A stretch of 64,000 nucleotides of DNA from G016756615 sp050958605 (lineage in GTDB: Bacteria; Pseudomonadota; Alphaproteobacteria; Rhizobiales; Rhizobiaceae). This document shows, piece after piece, positions 36,838 to 45,754 of this stretch. Position 1 is the first letter of the stretch; the number at the start of each line of letters is the position of its first letter. The notes beneath the pieces were generated by a model, which saw only the letters and a program-made list of their open reading frames with translations, was not told the DNA's origin and did no database searches. The stretch lies in contig NZ_JBJHDO010000010.1 of the NCBI RefSeq assembly GCF_050958605.1, positions 124,001-188,000 of the forward strand, in the 5' to 3' direction. Made by a program: the position numbers and the translations under genes.

Positions 36838-37445
36838 CCGCTCTACGTTGCCCCCCTCTGTCCTGCCGGACATTTCCCCCACGAGGGGGGAGATCGGCTG
36901 ACATCCAGCTTTTCGCCAAGCTTGGCGAAAGCCCAATCTCCGCTCTTGAGGGCTACCGAGTTCACACTTCTCGGGCGGCAGGGAAGGGATCGGATGATGG
37001 CTGCTGTCACTACCGTTTGGCCACTTCGTTCTGCACCGTTGGGTGGGTTTCCGAGACGTAACGGAATGGATCCTCGGGTCACGTCGCCATCGCTTCGCTC
37101 GGCGCCGGCCCGAGGATGACGAAGCCTCTATGGCGACGCCAATCCCCAACGTCGGCGATTTGCGGCCGGCCTTCAACGCAGTCGTCATTCTCGGGCGGGA
37201 GCCCGCGCCAGCGGGCGAGCTGACCCGAGGATCCATTCCGTTCCATTGCGGCCGGCCGCCCGGCGGTGCAGAACGAGGCAGCCAAACGCAAGTGACAGGG
37301 GCCACCGTCCGTACCGTCCAAGATGTGTGAATGTCGTAGCCCTCACAAGGGGGAGATCGGCAGGCATCCGGTTTCTCGCCAAGCTGGATGAAGGCGCAAT
37401 CTCCCCTCTTGAGAAGGAGATGTCCGGCAGGACAGGGGGAGGTGT
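36838..37445. repeat. Composite repeat array, including inverted-repeat element copy 2
   Basis: No gene is supported in these 600 bases. The centre (about 36990-37310) is the second copy of the long inverted-repeat element: ends TTCTGCACCG/CGGTGCAGAA at 37029 and 37273, hairpin stems TCCTCGGG.../CCCGAGGA, and core CCAACGTCGGCGATT. The outer flanks also face each other: GAGGGCTACC...TTCACAC (36946 on) against its near complement (to 37341). Further out lie two blocks with GGGGGAGATCGGC and TTCTCGCCAAGCT plus GTCCTGCCGGACAT ends, which resemble RIME1. The whole array separates thiB from thiPQ. Confidence 0.8.
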
Positions 37446-37473
37446 CGGGACGAAAGCACGTTGGAGACGAATT

Positions 37474-38475
37474 CTACCTGCTCATCGCCGCTAGCCATTC
37501 GTCGATCCAGGCCTTTCGGTTGCGCGCCACATCGTCAGCATCGATCTGCAGCGTCTTGCTGGGTTGCACCAGCCCGGCGAAGGCTGGATTGAGCGGCTTT
37601 TCGAGCTTGCCGGCCGGCAGCATCCAGTTGGTTTCAGGAATTACGTCCTGGAAAGCGGGGCCGGTCATGAAGGCGAGGAAGCGCTGAGACAGTGGATTTT
37701 TCGCCCCCGTCCTGGTCATGCCCGCCACCTCGACCTGCAGGTAGTGGCCCTCGGCGAAGGATGCCGCGCGGTAGCGGTCGCTGCCGTCCGCGATGATGTG
37801 GTAGGCGGGCGAGGTCGTATAGGAAAGCACCATCGGCGCCTCGCCATTGGTGAACAGCCCATATGCCTCGCTCCAGCCGGGCGTCACGGTCAGCACACGT
37901 TCGCGCAGTTTGCTCCAGGCCTCGGCGGATTTGTCGCCATAGACCGACTTCATCCAGAGCAGCAGGCCGAGGCCGGGGGTCGAGGTGCGCGGATCCTGGA
38001 TGACGATCTTCTGCACGGGATCGCCCTCTACCAGCTCCTTGAGGCTAGCGGGCGGATTGGCGACCTTCTGGCTGTCGTAGATGACGGCGAAATAGCCATA
38101 GTCGAAGGGCACGAACATGTCGTCCTGCCAGCCGCCTGGCACCACGACATTCCCGAGGTCGATATCGTGCGGGGCAAACAGGCCGGTGGCCCGGGCCTCG
38201 GAGGTGAGGTTGGTGTCCAGGCCGAGCACGAGATCGGCCCTGGTCGCTTCGCCTTCGAGCCGCACGCGGTTGAGCAACGCCACGCCGTCGGCGGCCGAGA
38301 CGAATTGCAGGTCGCAGCCACATTCCGCCTCGAAGGCTTTCTCCACCTTGGGGCCGGGCCCCCATTCGGCGGTGAAGCTCTCATAGGTGTAGACGGTGAG
38401 CTTGCCCTCGGCGGCCGCGGTGCCGGCAAGCGGCAGCAGCGCTGCGGCGAGCAGAGACAGGAACTTCACGCGCAT
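37474..38475 (-). CDS. thiB: Thiamine ABC transporter, substrate-binding protein
   Basis: A 333-residue periplasmic protein with a signal peptide (MRVKFLSLLAAALLPLAGTAAA). LTVYTYESFTAEWGPGPKVEKAFEAECGC and YGYFAVIYDS are typical of ThiB. ATG 38475 is chosen because GGAGGCGC precedes it; an ATG 4 codons upstream is possible. A TPP riboswitch lies about 50 bases upstream, so transport is shut down by cellular TPP. Confidence 0.93.
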   Translation of the reverse strand: MRVKFLSLLAAALLPLAGTAAAEGKLTVYTYESFTAEWGPGPKVEKAFEAECGCDLQFVSAADGVALLNRVRLEGEATRADLVLGLDTNLTSEARATGLFAPHDIDLGNVVVPGGWQDDMFVPFDYGYFAVIYDSQKVANPPASLKELVEGDPVQKIVIQDPRTSTPGLGLLLWMKSVYGDKSAEAWSKLRERVLTVTPGWSEAYGLFTNGEAPMVLSYTTSPAYHIIADGSDRYRAASFAEGHYLQVEVAGMTRTGAKNPLSQRFLAFMTGPAFQDVIPETNWMLPAGKLEKPLNPAFAGLVQPSKTLQIDADDVARNRKAWIDEWLAAMSR

Positions 38476-38526
38476 CGGCGCCTCCATGGTGTCGAAGCGG
38501 ATCGAGGCGTCGTTGTCGCGTACGCA

Positions 38527-38631
38527 TCTAATCCCTCCGCCGGTACAAGCCGGATCAGGTTCGGCGGGTTGGCGGGCCTCTGACCCTAGCCTCTCAGCCG
38601 GCCCGCGATCCGCGGCCGGCACCCCGTTAGA
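38527..38631 (-). ncRNA. TPP (thi-box) riboswitch
   Basis: Read on the minus strand, the aptamer is closed by TCTAA/TTAGA and contains ACGGGGTGCC, GGCTGAGA, ACCCGCCGAACCTGAT and CGGCGGAGGGATTAGA in the correct order. These are the hallmarks of the thiamine pyrophosphate aptamer. The 50 bases to thiB show no T-run terminator, so control of translation is more likely. Confidence 0.95.
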
Positions 38632-38686
38632 GCGCCTAGACACATAGAGCCGGTGATGAGCGAGAGCAAGCGGCGGGGTGAATGAT

Positions 38687-38738
38687 GAATGGTGAAATGG
38701 TGAATGGAAAGGGTTCGGGCGGTGCCCGACCATTCACC
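38687..38738. repeat. GAATGGTGAAAT-type inverted repeat, copy 1
   Basis: GAATGGTGAAAT (38687-38698) is followed by GGTGAATGG (38699-38707) and its exact complement CCATTCACC (38730-38738), with CGGGC-GGT-GCCCG in the loop. The 12-base word recurs at 49858 and, inverted, at 42126. It lies between thiB and thiamine diphosphokinase. Confidence 0.6.
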
Positions 38739-38794
38739 ATTCACCGCCCGTCACGCCTTCCCCTTTTCCCTCGCCCCTGATAGAGGGCGGCATC

Positions 38795-39442
38795 ATGAGC
38801 CGCTTCACCATCCTGCTCGGGGGGGATCTCGTCCGCACGCCACGCCTTGCCTCGCAGGCGGCCGGCACGCGTGTCATCGCGGCGGATTCCGGCATCAGGC
38901 ACGCCGATACGCTTGGTATCGCCCCGGAACTCTGGGTGGGCGACTTCGATTCCGTCTCCGAGGCGATGGCCGCAACTTATCCGGAGACGCCCCGCGAGGT
39001 CTTCCCGGTCATTAAGGACAAGACCGACGGCGAACTGGCCGTCGAAGCCGCGCTCGCGCGCGGCGCGACGTCGCTGCTGCTGGGAGGCGCTTTCGGCGGC
39101 CCTCGTGCCGATCACGCGCATCTGCACCTGACGCTCGCCCTGCGTCTTGCCGAAGCGGGGATCAAGGTCACGCTCACCAGCGGTCTGCAGGAAGGCCGTG
39201 CGCTGCTGCCGGGATGGTCGCGCTTCGACTATCATCCCGGCACGCTGTTCAGCATCCTGGCCTTCAGCGACCTGACCGGTCTCAGCGTGACCGGCGCGCG
39301 CTGGCCGCTCGACCGCGTCACCGTGCCTTTCGGCTCGTCCCTCACCATTTCCAACGAGGTCACCCGGGAGTTGGCGATCGAGCTCGGCTCGGGCCGGGCT
39401 CTCGTACTCGCCCACCCCTATCCAGACCGGTCCCTTTTCTAG
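38795..39442 (+). CDS. Thiamine diphosphokinase
   Basis: A 215-residue enzyme that makes TPP from thiamine and ATP. The motifs ADSGIRHA, WVGDFDSV, KDKTDGELA and GGAFGGPRADH match the TPK catalytic domain, with the C-terminal binding domain containing SNEV. It is divergent from thiB, so uptake and activation of thiamine are encoded side by side. Confidence 0.92.
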   Translation: MSRFTILLGGDLVRTPRLASQAAGTRVIAADSGIRHADTLGIAPELWVGDFDSVSEAMAATYPETPREVFPVIKDKTDGELAVEAALARGATSLLLGGAFGGPRADHAHLHLTLALRLAEAGIKVTLTSGLQEGRALLPGWSRFDYHPGTLFSILAFSDLTGLSVTGARWPLDRVTVPFGSSLTISNEVTRELAIELGSGRALVLAHPYPDRSLF

Positions 39443-39448
39443 ATCAAC

Positions 39449-41269
39449 ATGGCGCCACCACTCCTTCGTCTCGACCGAATCAAGCTGACCTTCGGCGGCA
39501 CGCCGCTGCTGGACGGCGCCGCGCTGTCGGCTTCGGCGGGCGACAAAATCGCTCTGGTCGGGCGCAACGGCTCGGGCAAGTCGACTTTGCTCAAGATCGC
39601 CGCCGGGATGGTCGAACCGCAGGACGGCGAGGTCTTCCGTCAGCCCACGGCGACGGTTCGCTACCTTCCCCAGACCCCGGACATGGACGGCTTCGCGACG
39701 GTCCGCGCCTATGTCGAGGCAGGGCTGGGGCCAGCCGACGACCTGCATCGCGTCACCTATCTGCTCGACCATCTCGGCCTCACCGGCGACGAGCGGCCGG
39801 ACGATCTTTCAGGCGGCGAGGCGCGCCGGGCGGCACTTGCCAAGGTGATGGCGCCGGAGCCCGACATATTGCTGCTCGACGAGCCCACCAACCATCTCGA
39901 CCTGCAAGTGATCGAATGGCTGGAAGACGAACTCGTCCGCTCTTCCTCCGCCCTCGTCGTCATCTCGCATGACAGGCGCTTTCTGGAGCGCGTGTCGCGG
40001 GCGACCGTATGGCTGGACCGTGGGCAGACGCGCCGGCTCGACAAGGGCTTCGGCCATTTCGAGGAATGGCGCGACACGATCCTCGAGGAGGAGGAGCGCG
40101 AGCAGCACAAGCTTGGTCGGCAGATCGTGCGGGAGGAGCATTGGCTGCGTTACGGCGTTACGGCGCGGCGCAAGCGCAACATGCGCCGGCTCGGCGAATT
40201 GCAGGCCATGCGACAGCGGTTCCGCACCCATCGCGGGCCGGAGGGGCTCGCCAACATGGTGGCGAGCGAGGCAGCCGAATCCGGCAAGCTCGTCATCGAG
40301 GCGAAGAACATCACCAAGAGTTTCGGCGATCTCGTCGTGGTGCGGGATTTCTCGACACGAATCCAGCGCGGCGACCGCGTCGGCCTGGTCGGCCCGAATG
40401 GGGCGGGCAAGACCACGCTGCTCAAGATGCTGACGGGCGTGCTGGCACCCGATAGTGGCATGGTACGGCTCGGCACCAATCTGGAGATCGCGACGCTCGA
40501 CCAGAAGCGCGAGGCCGTCGACCCCGAGGAGACCCTGGCGCATTATCTCACCGACGGCCGCGGCGAGACCGTCGTGGTGAATGGCGAGGAACGCCACGTC
40601 GTCTCCTGGATGAAGGACTTCCTGTTCAAGCCGGAGCAGGCGCGCACGCCGGTGCGCGAGCTCTCCGGCGGCGAGCGTGCCCGCCTGATCCTGGCGCGCG
40701 TCCTGGCGCGGCCGGCCAACCTGTTGGTGCTCGACGAGCCGACCAACGATCTCGACATGGAGACGCTGGAGCTCTTGCAGGAACTGGTCGCTGGTTATCC
40801 CGGCACGGTGATCCTGGTCAGCCACGACCGTGACTTTCTCGACCGGACGGTCACCAGCACCATCGCTCCCGACGGCAACGGCCGCTGGATCGAATATGCC
40901 GGCGGCTACAGCGACATGCTCGCCCAGCGCGGCGGGACGAGACTCGACGACCGCAAGGCCGCGCGCGGGAAAGCCGCCGCTGGCATCGCGCCGACCGCGC
41001 CCAAGGACGAGCCTGCCAGGGGCCCGGCCAGGAAACTCTCCTACAAGCAGAAATTCGCGCTGGAAACCCTGCCGAAGAAAATGGAGGAGGCTTCCGCGAC
41101 GATCGCTAAGCTCGAAGCCAAGCTCGCCGATCCTGCTCTCTTTACGAAGGACCCCGATGCATTCAATAAGACAGCGGCCATCCTCGACAAGGAACGGGCC
41201 GCGCTAAGCGCCATGGAAGAAGAATGGCTGGAACTCGAAATGCTGCGCGAGGCGATCGAGGGGACCTAG
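39449..41269 (+). CDS. ABC-F family ATPase (Uup-like)
   Basis: A 606-residue soluble protein with two ABC domains: Walker A GRNGSGKST and GPNGAGKTT, signatures LSGGEARRAALAKVM and LSGGERARLILARVL, both with DEPTN boxes. The linker after the first domain is Arg-rich (ARRKRNMRRL), and the C-terminal coiled coil (from about 520) is of Uup type. ABC-F proteins act on ribosomes or, for Uup, on branched DNA and ribosomes. It begins 6 bases after thiamine diphosphokinase. Confidence 0.9.
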   Translation: MAPPLLRLDRIKLTFGGTPLLDGAALSASAGDKIALVGRNGSGKSTLLKIAAGMVEPQDGEVFRQPTATVRYLPQTPDMDGFATVRAYVEAGLGPADDLHRVTYLLDHLGLTGDERPDDLSGGEARRAALAKVMAPEPDILLLDEPTNHLDLQVIEWLEDELVRSSSALVVISHDRRFLERVSRATVWLDRGQTRRLDKGFGHFEEWRDTILEEEEREQHKLGRQIVREEHWLRYGVTARRKRNMRRLGELQAMRQRFRTHRGPEGLANMVASEAAESGKLVIEAKNITKSFGDLVVVRDFSTRIQRGDRVGLVGPNGAGKTTLLKMLTGVLAPDSGMVRLGTNLEIATLDQKREAVDPEETLAHYLTDGRGETVVVNGEERHVVSWMKDFLFKPEQARTPVRELSGGERARLILARVLARPANLLVLDEPTNDLDMETLELLQELVAGYPGTVILVSHDRDFLDRTVTSTIAPDGNGRWIEYAGGYSDMLAQRGGTRLDDRKAARGKAAAGIAPTAPKDEPARGPARKLSYKQKFALETLPKKMEEASATIAKLEAKLADPALFTKDPDAFNKTAAILDKERAALSAMEEEWLELEMLREAIEGT

Positions 41270-41313
41270 ACCATCTCCGTTACCACGCGTCACACCAGGC
41301 AATCAGTCCAGCT

Positions 41314-41679
41314 TCACGCCTTCCTGACGGCGAGCCGCGCGGCCAGTGCTTCCATGCGATCGGCCAAGCCGCTCAGCGCGCCGGTAAGCGCCTGGTCGTT
41401 CTTGTCGGCCTTGATGAGGGCGTCGTCGCGTGTCTTGCGGAGCGTGACGATCTCGGTCTCCATGCCCTTCATGCGCTTCTGCAGTTCGGACAACTCGTCC
41501 ATCACCATGATGCCGGCCATAACGGTCAGGCGCTGGTCGCCGATCTCGCCGAAGGAATCCTTGAGATGCGAGACGTAGCGGTCGAAGTTCTGGGCAAGCC
41601 CCATTAGGTGCTCTTCCTGGCCTTCGTCGCAGGCCATCCGATACTGCTTGCCGTCGATGGTCACCGTTACTTGCGGCAT
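41314..41679 (-). CDS. zapA: Cell division protein ZapA
   Basis: A 121-residue protein. The N-terminal VTIDGKQYRMACDEGQEEHLMGLA and the helical LTVMAGIMVMDELSELQKRM are the ZapA signatures; it crosslinks FtsZ filaments. Immediately downstream (34 bases) of the DUF4164/coiled-coil gene... the two form one minus-strand unit. Confidence 0.93.
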   Translation of the reverse strand: MPQVTVTIDGKQYRMACDEGQEEHLMGLAQNFDRYVSHLKDSFGEIGDQRLTVMAGIMVMDELSELQKRMKGMETEIVTLRKTRDDALIKADKNDQALTGALSGLADRMEALAARLAVRKA

Positions 41680-41683
41680 GGCG

Positions 41684-41956
41684 TCACCTGTCGAGCACCG
41701 CGCGGATCGTCTCCATGGCCGTCACGAGACGCCGCGAGACTTCCTTGTTGGCTTCCTCCAGCCGTTCGGCGCGCGCCTCGGAATTGTCGAGCTCCTGCGC
41801 CAAGCGCGAGCGGTCGGCGTTCATGCGCTGCACTTCGGCCTCGGCTTCGGCATAGTCCTGATCCTGATCCAGGCGCAGTGCAACGGCATTCTCCAGGGCC
41901 TCGATCGCCTTGCCGAGCCGTCCAATGACCTCCCTGAGTGTCGCTTCTCCGGTCAT
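41684..41956 (-). CDS. DUF4164 small coiled-coil protein
   Basis: A 90-residue, almost wholly helical protein (ALENAVALRLDQDQDYAEAEAEVQRM...EARAERLEEANKEVSRRL). ATG 41956 is preferred; a TTG at 42004 would add 16 residues. It ends 4 bases before zapA, the standard rhizobial order, and probably has a cell-division role. Confidence 0.85.
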   Translation of the reverse strand: MTGEATLREVIGRLGKAIEALENAVALRLDQDQDYAEAEAEVQRMNADRSRLAQELDNSEARAERLEEANKEVSRRLVTAMETIRAVLDR

Positions 41957-42125
41957 GGCTCCCGTTCCAAGCCCGCCCAGCTTTTCGAATCGCACGCGTT
42001 CCAACGCGTTAACGGCAAAAGTTTAGGCGTGGCACGAAGCGGGCGTCAATAAACCCAAGGCAGCTATCCCCTCCTTAGTGCTGAACAGTCAGATGGTGCG
42101 TGGCCGAAGTCCCCGCTTACGAGGC

Positions 42126-42137
42126 ATTTCACCATTC
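42126..42137 (-). repeat. GAATGGTGAAAT word, inverted copy
   Basis: ATTTCACCATTC followed by ACAAG, in the 286-base gap between DUF4164 and transketolase. It is the complement of the 12-base word at 38687 and 49858. The rest of the gap holds only a possible promoter. Confidence 0.45.
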
Positions 42138-42155
42138 ACAAGACCCGCCCGTTTG

Positions 42156-42183
42156 TTGACTCCGCGCGACCAACTGCTATGTG
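42156..42183 (+). promoter_or_regulatory. Possible sigma-70 promoter of tkt
   Basis: TTGACT (42156-42161) and TATGTG (42178-42183), 16 bases apart, about 60 bases upstream of the tkt ATG. The -35 is good, the -10 only moderate. Confidence 0.4.
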
Positions 42184-42242
42184 TCCCCAGCCTTTGCGAG
42201 CGGCAGGCGAATGCCCCCTAAACCCAGGATCTGCGAGCGATC

Positions 42243-44237
42243 ATGAGCAACCGCGAAAAACACGACCGGATGGCGAATGCCATTCGTTTCCTCTCCATGG
42301 ATGCCGTCGAGAAGGCCAATTCCGGCCATCCCGGCCTGCCGATGGGGGCGGCCGACGTCGCCACGGTGCTGTTCACGCGTTTCCTCAAATACGATCCGAA
42401 GAACCCTCACTGGCCCGACCGCGACCGCTTCGTGCTGTCGGCCGGGCACGGTTCGATGCTGCTCTATTCGCTGCTCTACCTGACCGGCTACGAGGATATC
42501 ACGATCGACGAGATCAAGAATTTCCGCCAGCTCGGCTCGCGCACGGCCGGCCATCCCGAATACGGCCATGCCGGCGGCATCGAGACGACGACCGGGCCGC
42601 TCGGCCAGGGGCTGGCGAATTCGGTCGGCATGGCGCTTGCCGAACGCATCCTCAACGCCACGTTCGGCGACGACCTCGTCGACCACCACACCTATGTGCT
42701 GGCAGGTGACGGCTGTCTCATGGAAGGCATCTCCCAGGAAGCGATCGCGCTGGCCGGCCATCTCAAGCTCTCGAAGCTGACGGTGATCTGGGATAACAAC
42801 AACATCTCGATCGACGGGCCCGTGTCGCTTTCCGACTCCACCGATCAATTGATGCGTTTCGAAGCTTCCGGCTGGAAGACCATCGCCTGCGACGGCCATG
42901 ACCCGGAAGCCATCGCCGATGCGCTGGAGGTGGCGCGCAACTCCGACCGCCCGACGCTGATCGCGGCCAAGACGACCATCGGTTTCGGCGCGCCCACCAA
43001 GGCAGGCACCAACAAGGCGCATGGCTCGCCGCTCGGCGCCGAGGAGATCGCCGGCGCGCGCAAGGCGCTCGGCTGGGATGCGAAGCCCTTCGAGGTGCCG
43101 TCCGACATCCTGGACGCCTGGCGGCTCGCCGGCTTGAATGCCGGGAAGCATCGCGCTGCCTGGGAGAAGCGTCTGGCCGACGCCGGTGCCGAACTGCGGG
43201 CCGAGTTCGAGCGGCGCATGCGCGGCGAATTGCCAGGCAACTTCGACCAGGCGATCTCCGACTACAAGAAGAAGCTTGCCGAGGACAAGCCGAAGGTCGC
43301 CACCCGCAAATCGTCGGAGATGGCTCTCGAGGTGATCAACGGCATCGTGCCTGAGACGATCGGCGGCTCGGCCGATCTCACCGGCTCCAACAACACCAAG
43401 ACGACCCAGACCAAGCCAATCGCGGCGGGCGAATACGGGAATCGTTACGTCTATTACGGCATCCGCGAGCACGGCATGGCGGCGGCCATGAACGGCATGA
43501 CGCTACATGGCGGCATCATCCCCTATGGCGGGACCTTCCTGTGCTTCTCCGACTATGCAAGGCCGGCCATGCGGCTCGCCTCGCTCATGGGCATCCGCTC
43601 GATCTTCGTCATGACCCACGACTCCATCGGTCTGGGCGAAGACGGTCCGACGCACCAGCCGGTCGAGCATCTGGCCGCATTGCGCGCCATCCCGAACCAC
43701 ATCGTGTTCCGCCCCGCCGACGCGATGGAGGCGGCGGAATGCTGGCAGATCGCGCTCGAAACCCGGAACACGCCTTCGACGCTGGCGCTGACGCGCCAGA
43801 ACCTGCCGGCGCTGCGCACCGACTATACGGAAGAGAATCTGTGCCGTTACGGTGCCTATGAACTGGCGCGGGCCGACGGCGAGGCGGTCGTCACCATCTT
43901 TGCAACCGGCTCGGAAGTCGAGATCGCGCTCGCCGCGCGCACGGCCCTCCAGGCGCACGGCCATCCGACGCGCGTCGTTTCGGTTCCTGCCTTCGAGCTG
44001 TTCGAGGAGCAGAGCGCCGGCTACAAGGCCGCCATCATCGGCGACGCGCCGGTCCGCGTCGCGATCGAAGCCGGTCTGCGCCAGGGCTGGGATCGTTTCA
44101 TCGGCACAGACGGCATCTTCATCGGCATGACCGGCTTCGGCGCGAGCGCCCCGATCGAGCAGCTCTATCCGCATTTCGGCATCACGGCCGAGGCGACGGT
44201 GAAGGCTGTCGAGGCGCGGCTGCACGCGAAGGCGTAA
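42243..44237 (+). CDS. tkt: Transketolase
   Basis: A 664-residue TPP-dependent enzyme of the pentose phosphate/Calvin pathways. The TPP motif is GDGCLMEGISQEA...IWDNNNISID, with the start GHPGLPMGAAD, the mid-domain GLGEDGPTHQPVEHL and the C-terminal domain complete. It is the first of the central-carbon pair tkt-gap. Confidence 0.96.
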   Translation: MSNREKHDRMANAIRFLSMDAVEKANSGHPGLPMGAADVATVLFTRFLKYDPKNPHWPDRDRFVLSAGHGSMLLYSLLYLTGYEDITIDEIKNFRQLGSRTAGHPEYGHAGGIETTTGPLGQGLANSVGMALAERILNATFGDDLVDHHTYVLAGDGCLMEGISQEAIALAGHLKLSKLTVIWDNNNISIDGPVSLSDSTDQLMRFEASGWKTIACDGHDPEAIADALEVARNSDRPTLIAAKTTIGFGAPTKAGTNKAHGSPLGAEEIAGARKALGWDAKPFEVPSDILDAWRLAGLNAGKHRAAWEKRLADAGAELRAEFERRMRGELPGNFDQAISDYKKKLAEDKPKVATRKSSEMALEVINGIVPETIGGSADLTGSNNTKTTQTKPIAAGEYGNRYVYYGIREHGMAAAMNGMTLHGGIIPYGGTFLCFSDYARPAMRLASLMGIRSIFVMTHDSIGLGEDGPTHQPVEHLAALRAIPNHIVFRPADAMEAAECWQIALETRNTPSTLALTRQNLPALRTDYTEENLCRYGAYELARADGEAVVTIFATGSEVEIALAARTALQAHGHPTRVVSVPAFELFEEQSAGYKAAIIGDAPVRVAIEAGLRQGWDRFIGTDGIFIGMTGFGASAPIEQLYPHFGITAEATVKAVEARLHAKA

Positions 44238-44275
44238 GCCCAACGGACTGGATGGACGCGCCGACGATTGAGGTT

Positions 44276-44301
44276 GGCCTGGATGTACCGACATTCAGGC
44301 C
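44276..44301 (+). other. Stem-loop after tkt
   Basis: GGCCTGgATGT-ACCG-ACATtCAGGCC, one mismatch, 38 bases after the tkt stop. There is no T-run, so it may stabilise the tkt 3' end or cause weak termination. Confidence 0.45.
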
Positions 44302-44383
44302 CTCTGGCATGACCCAAGCTGCGTCGTTTTAGCATCTTTTCGGTCTGAACCGATTTGAGCGGAGCGGGCGTCTGGATTCTTCC

Positions 44384-44413
44384 GGCGCCCGCCGCTAAGA
44401 AGCGGCGGGCGCC
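44384..44413 (+). other. Perfect 13-bp hairpin in the gap leader
   Basis: GGCGCCCGCCGCT-AAGA-AGCGGCGGGCGCC, all GC-rich, 34 bases upstream of the gap ATG and followed by GCCCTTATTG rather than a T-run. Confidence 0.7.
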
Positions 44414-44447
44414 GCCCTTATTGCTTCAAGCTCCCCGGGAGAATGTC

Positions 44448-45458
44448 ATGACCGTCAGAGTTGCCATCAACGGATTTGGCCGTATCGGCCGCAATATCGT
44501 CCGCGCGATCTATGAATCCGGCCGCAAGGACATCGACGTGGTGGCCGTCAACGATCTAGGCCCGGTTGAGACCAACGCCCACCTGCTGCGCTTCGACAGC
44601 GTGCACGGCAAGTTCCCTCGCGAGGTCGAGGTCAACGGTGACCAGATTTCCATCGGGACCGACAAGTTCAAGGTGACGGCGATCAAGGATCCCGCGCAGC
44701 TTCCGTGGAAGGAATTGGGCGTCGACATCGCTCTGGAATGCACCGGCATCTTCACCGCGCGCGAGAAAGCGGCCGCCCATCTGACGGCCGGCGCCAAGCG
44801 CGTCATCGTCTCGGCCCCGTCCGAGGGCGCCGACTTGACCGTGGTCTACGGCATCAACCATGACAAGCTGAACAAGGACCACGTCGTCATCTCCAACGCG
44901 TCCTGCACCACCAACTGCCTGGCGCCGCTCGCTGCCGTCCTTCATGAGACGGTCGGCATCGAGAAGGGAATGATGACCACCATCCATTCCTACACGGGCG
45001 ACCAGCCTACCCTCGACACGATGCACAAGGATCTCTACCGTGCCCGTGCCGCGGCAGTCTCGCAGATCCCGACCTCTACGGGCGCGGCCAAGGCGATCGG
45101 CCTCGTCCTGCCGGAACTCAAGGGCAAGCTCGACGGCGTTTCGATCCGCGTGCCGACGCCGAACGTCTCCTGCGTCGACCTGAAGTTCGTGGCGAGCCGC
45201 AACACGAGCGCCCAGGAGATCAACGAAGCGCTGATCGCCGCCTCCAAGGGCAAGCTCAAGGGTGTTCTCGCCGTCACCCATCACCCGAACGTCTCGATCG
45301 ACTTCAACCACGATCCGCATTCCTCGACCGTGGCGCTCGACCAGACCAAGGTGATGGACGGCAATTTCGTCTCGGTGCTGGCCTGGTACGACAACGAGTG
45401 GGGCTTCTCCAATCGTATGGGCGACACCGCCGTCGCTTTCGGCAAGACGTTCGCCTGA
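44448..45458 (+). CDS. gap: Glyceraldehyde-3-phosphate dehydrogenase, type I
   Basis: A 336-residue enzyme. The NAD motif INGFGRIGRNIVRA opens the protein and the catalytic Cys is in SNASCTTNCLAPLA (near 154), with the His in HSYTGDQ. ATG 44448 gives the normal N-terminus; the frame is open 31 codons further up but that part includes the leader hairpin. It follows tkt, as in other rhizobia, and is followed by a strong terminator. Confidence 0.96.
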   Translation: MTVRVAINGFGRIGRNIVRAIYESGRKDIDVVAVNDLGPVETNAHLLRFDSVHGKFPREVEVNGDQISIGTDKFKVTAIKDPAQLPWKELGVDIALECTGIFTAREKAAAHLTAGAKRVIVSAPSEGADLTVVYGINHDKLNKDHVVISNASCTTNCLAPLAAVLHETVGIEKGMMTTIHSYTGDQPTLDTMHKDLYRARAAAVSQIPTSTGAAKAIGLVLPELKGKLDGVSIRVPTPNVSCVDLKFVASRNTSAQEINEALIAASKGKLKGVLAVTHHPNVSIDFNHDPHSSTVALDQTKVMDGNFVSVLAWYDNEWGFSNRMGDTAVAFGKTFA

Positions 45459-45518
45459 TACGGTCCAGCGACCGAAGCGTCGTGCGTCTGTTTGCACGGA
45501 CGAAGCCGCGCCAAGAAT

Positions 45519-45556
45519 AAACCTCGGTCGCCGGCCTGCGGCCGAGGTTTGTTTTT
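45519..45556 (+). terminator. Terminator after gap
   Basis: AAACCTCGG / CCGAGGTTT with an inner CGGCC/GGCCG-like loop region and then GTTTTT. It lies 60 bases after the stop. Confidence 0.88.
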
Positions 45557-45754
45557 CAGTCGGGATATAGCGAGCCAAAGCTTGCCTTTTCGACTTGAAG
45601 GCCCTCCTTCTCATGCACTGATGTGGGGGGACCATGAATCGTCGCAGCAGGGACAAGGGCGGCAGCCGTCGGATGTTTCGATCCGCTTGAGTCGCCCTCT
45701 TCGCCCGAGCTGCAAGGCGTTCCGCGCCCGAACGGAGGCGCGGATTTCAGTTGT

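Noticed and set aside
38475..38527. Terminator-type expression platform for the TPP riboswitch
   Set aside because: No stem with a following T-run is visible before thiB; translational control is more likely.
45634..45690. 18-codon ORF with a purine-rich upstream region after the gap terminator
   Set aside because: Too short, Arg/Ser rich and without family support.
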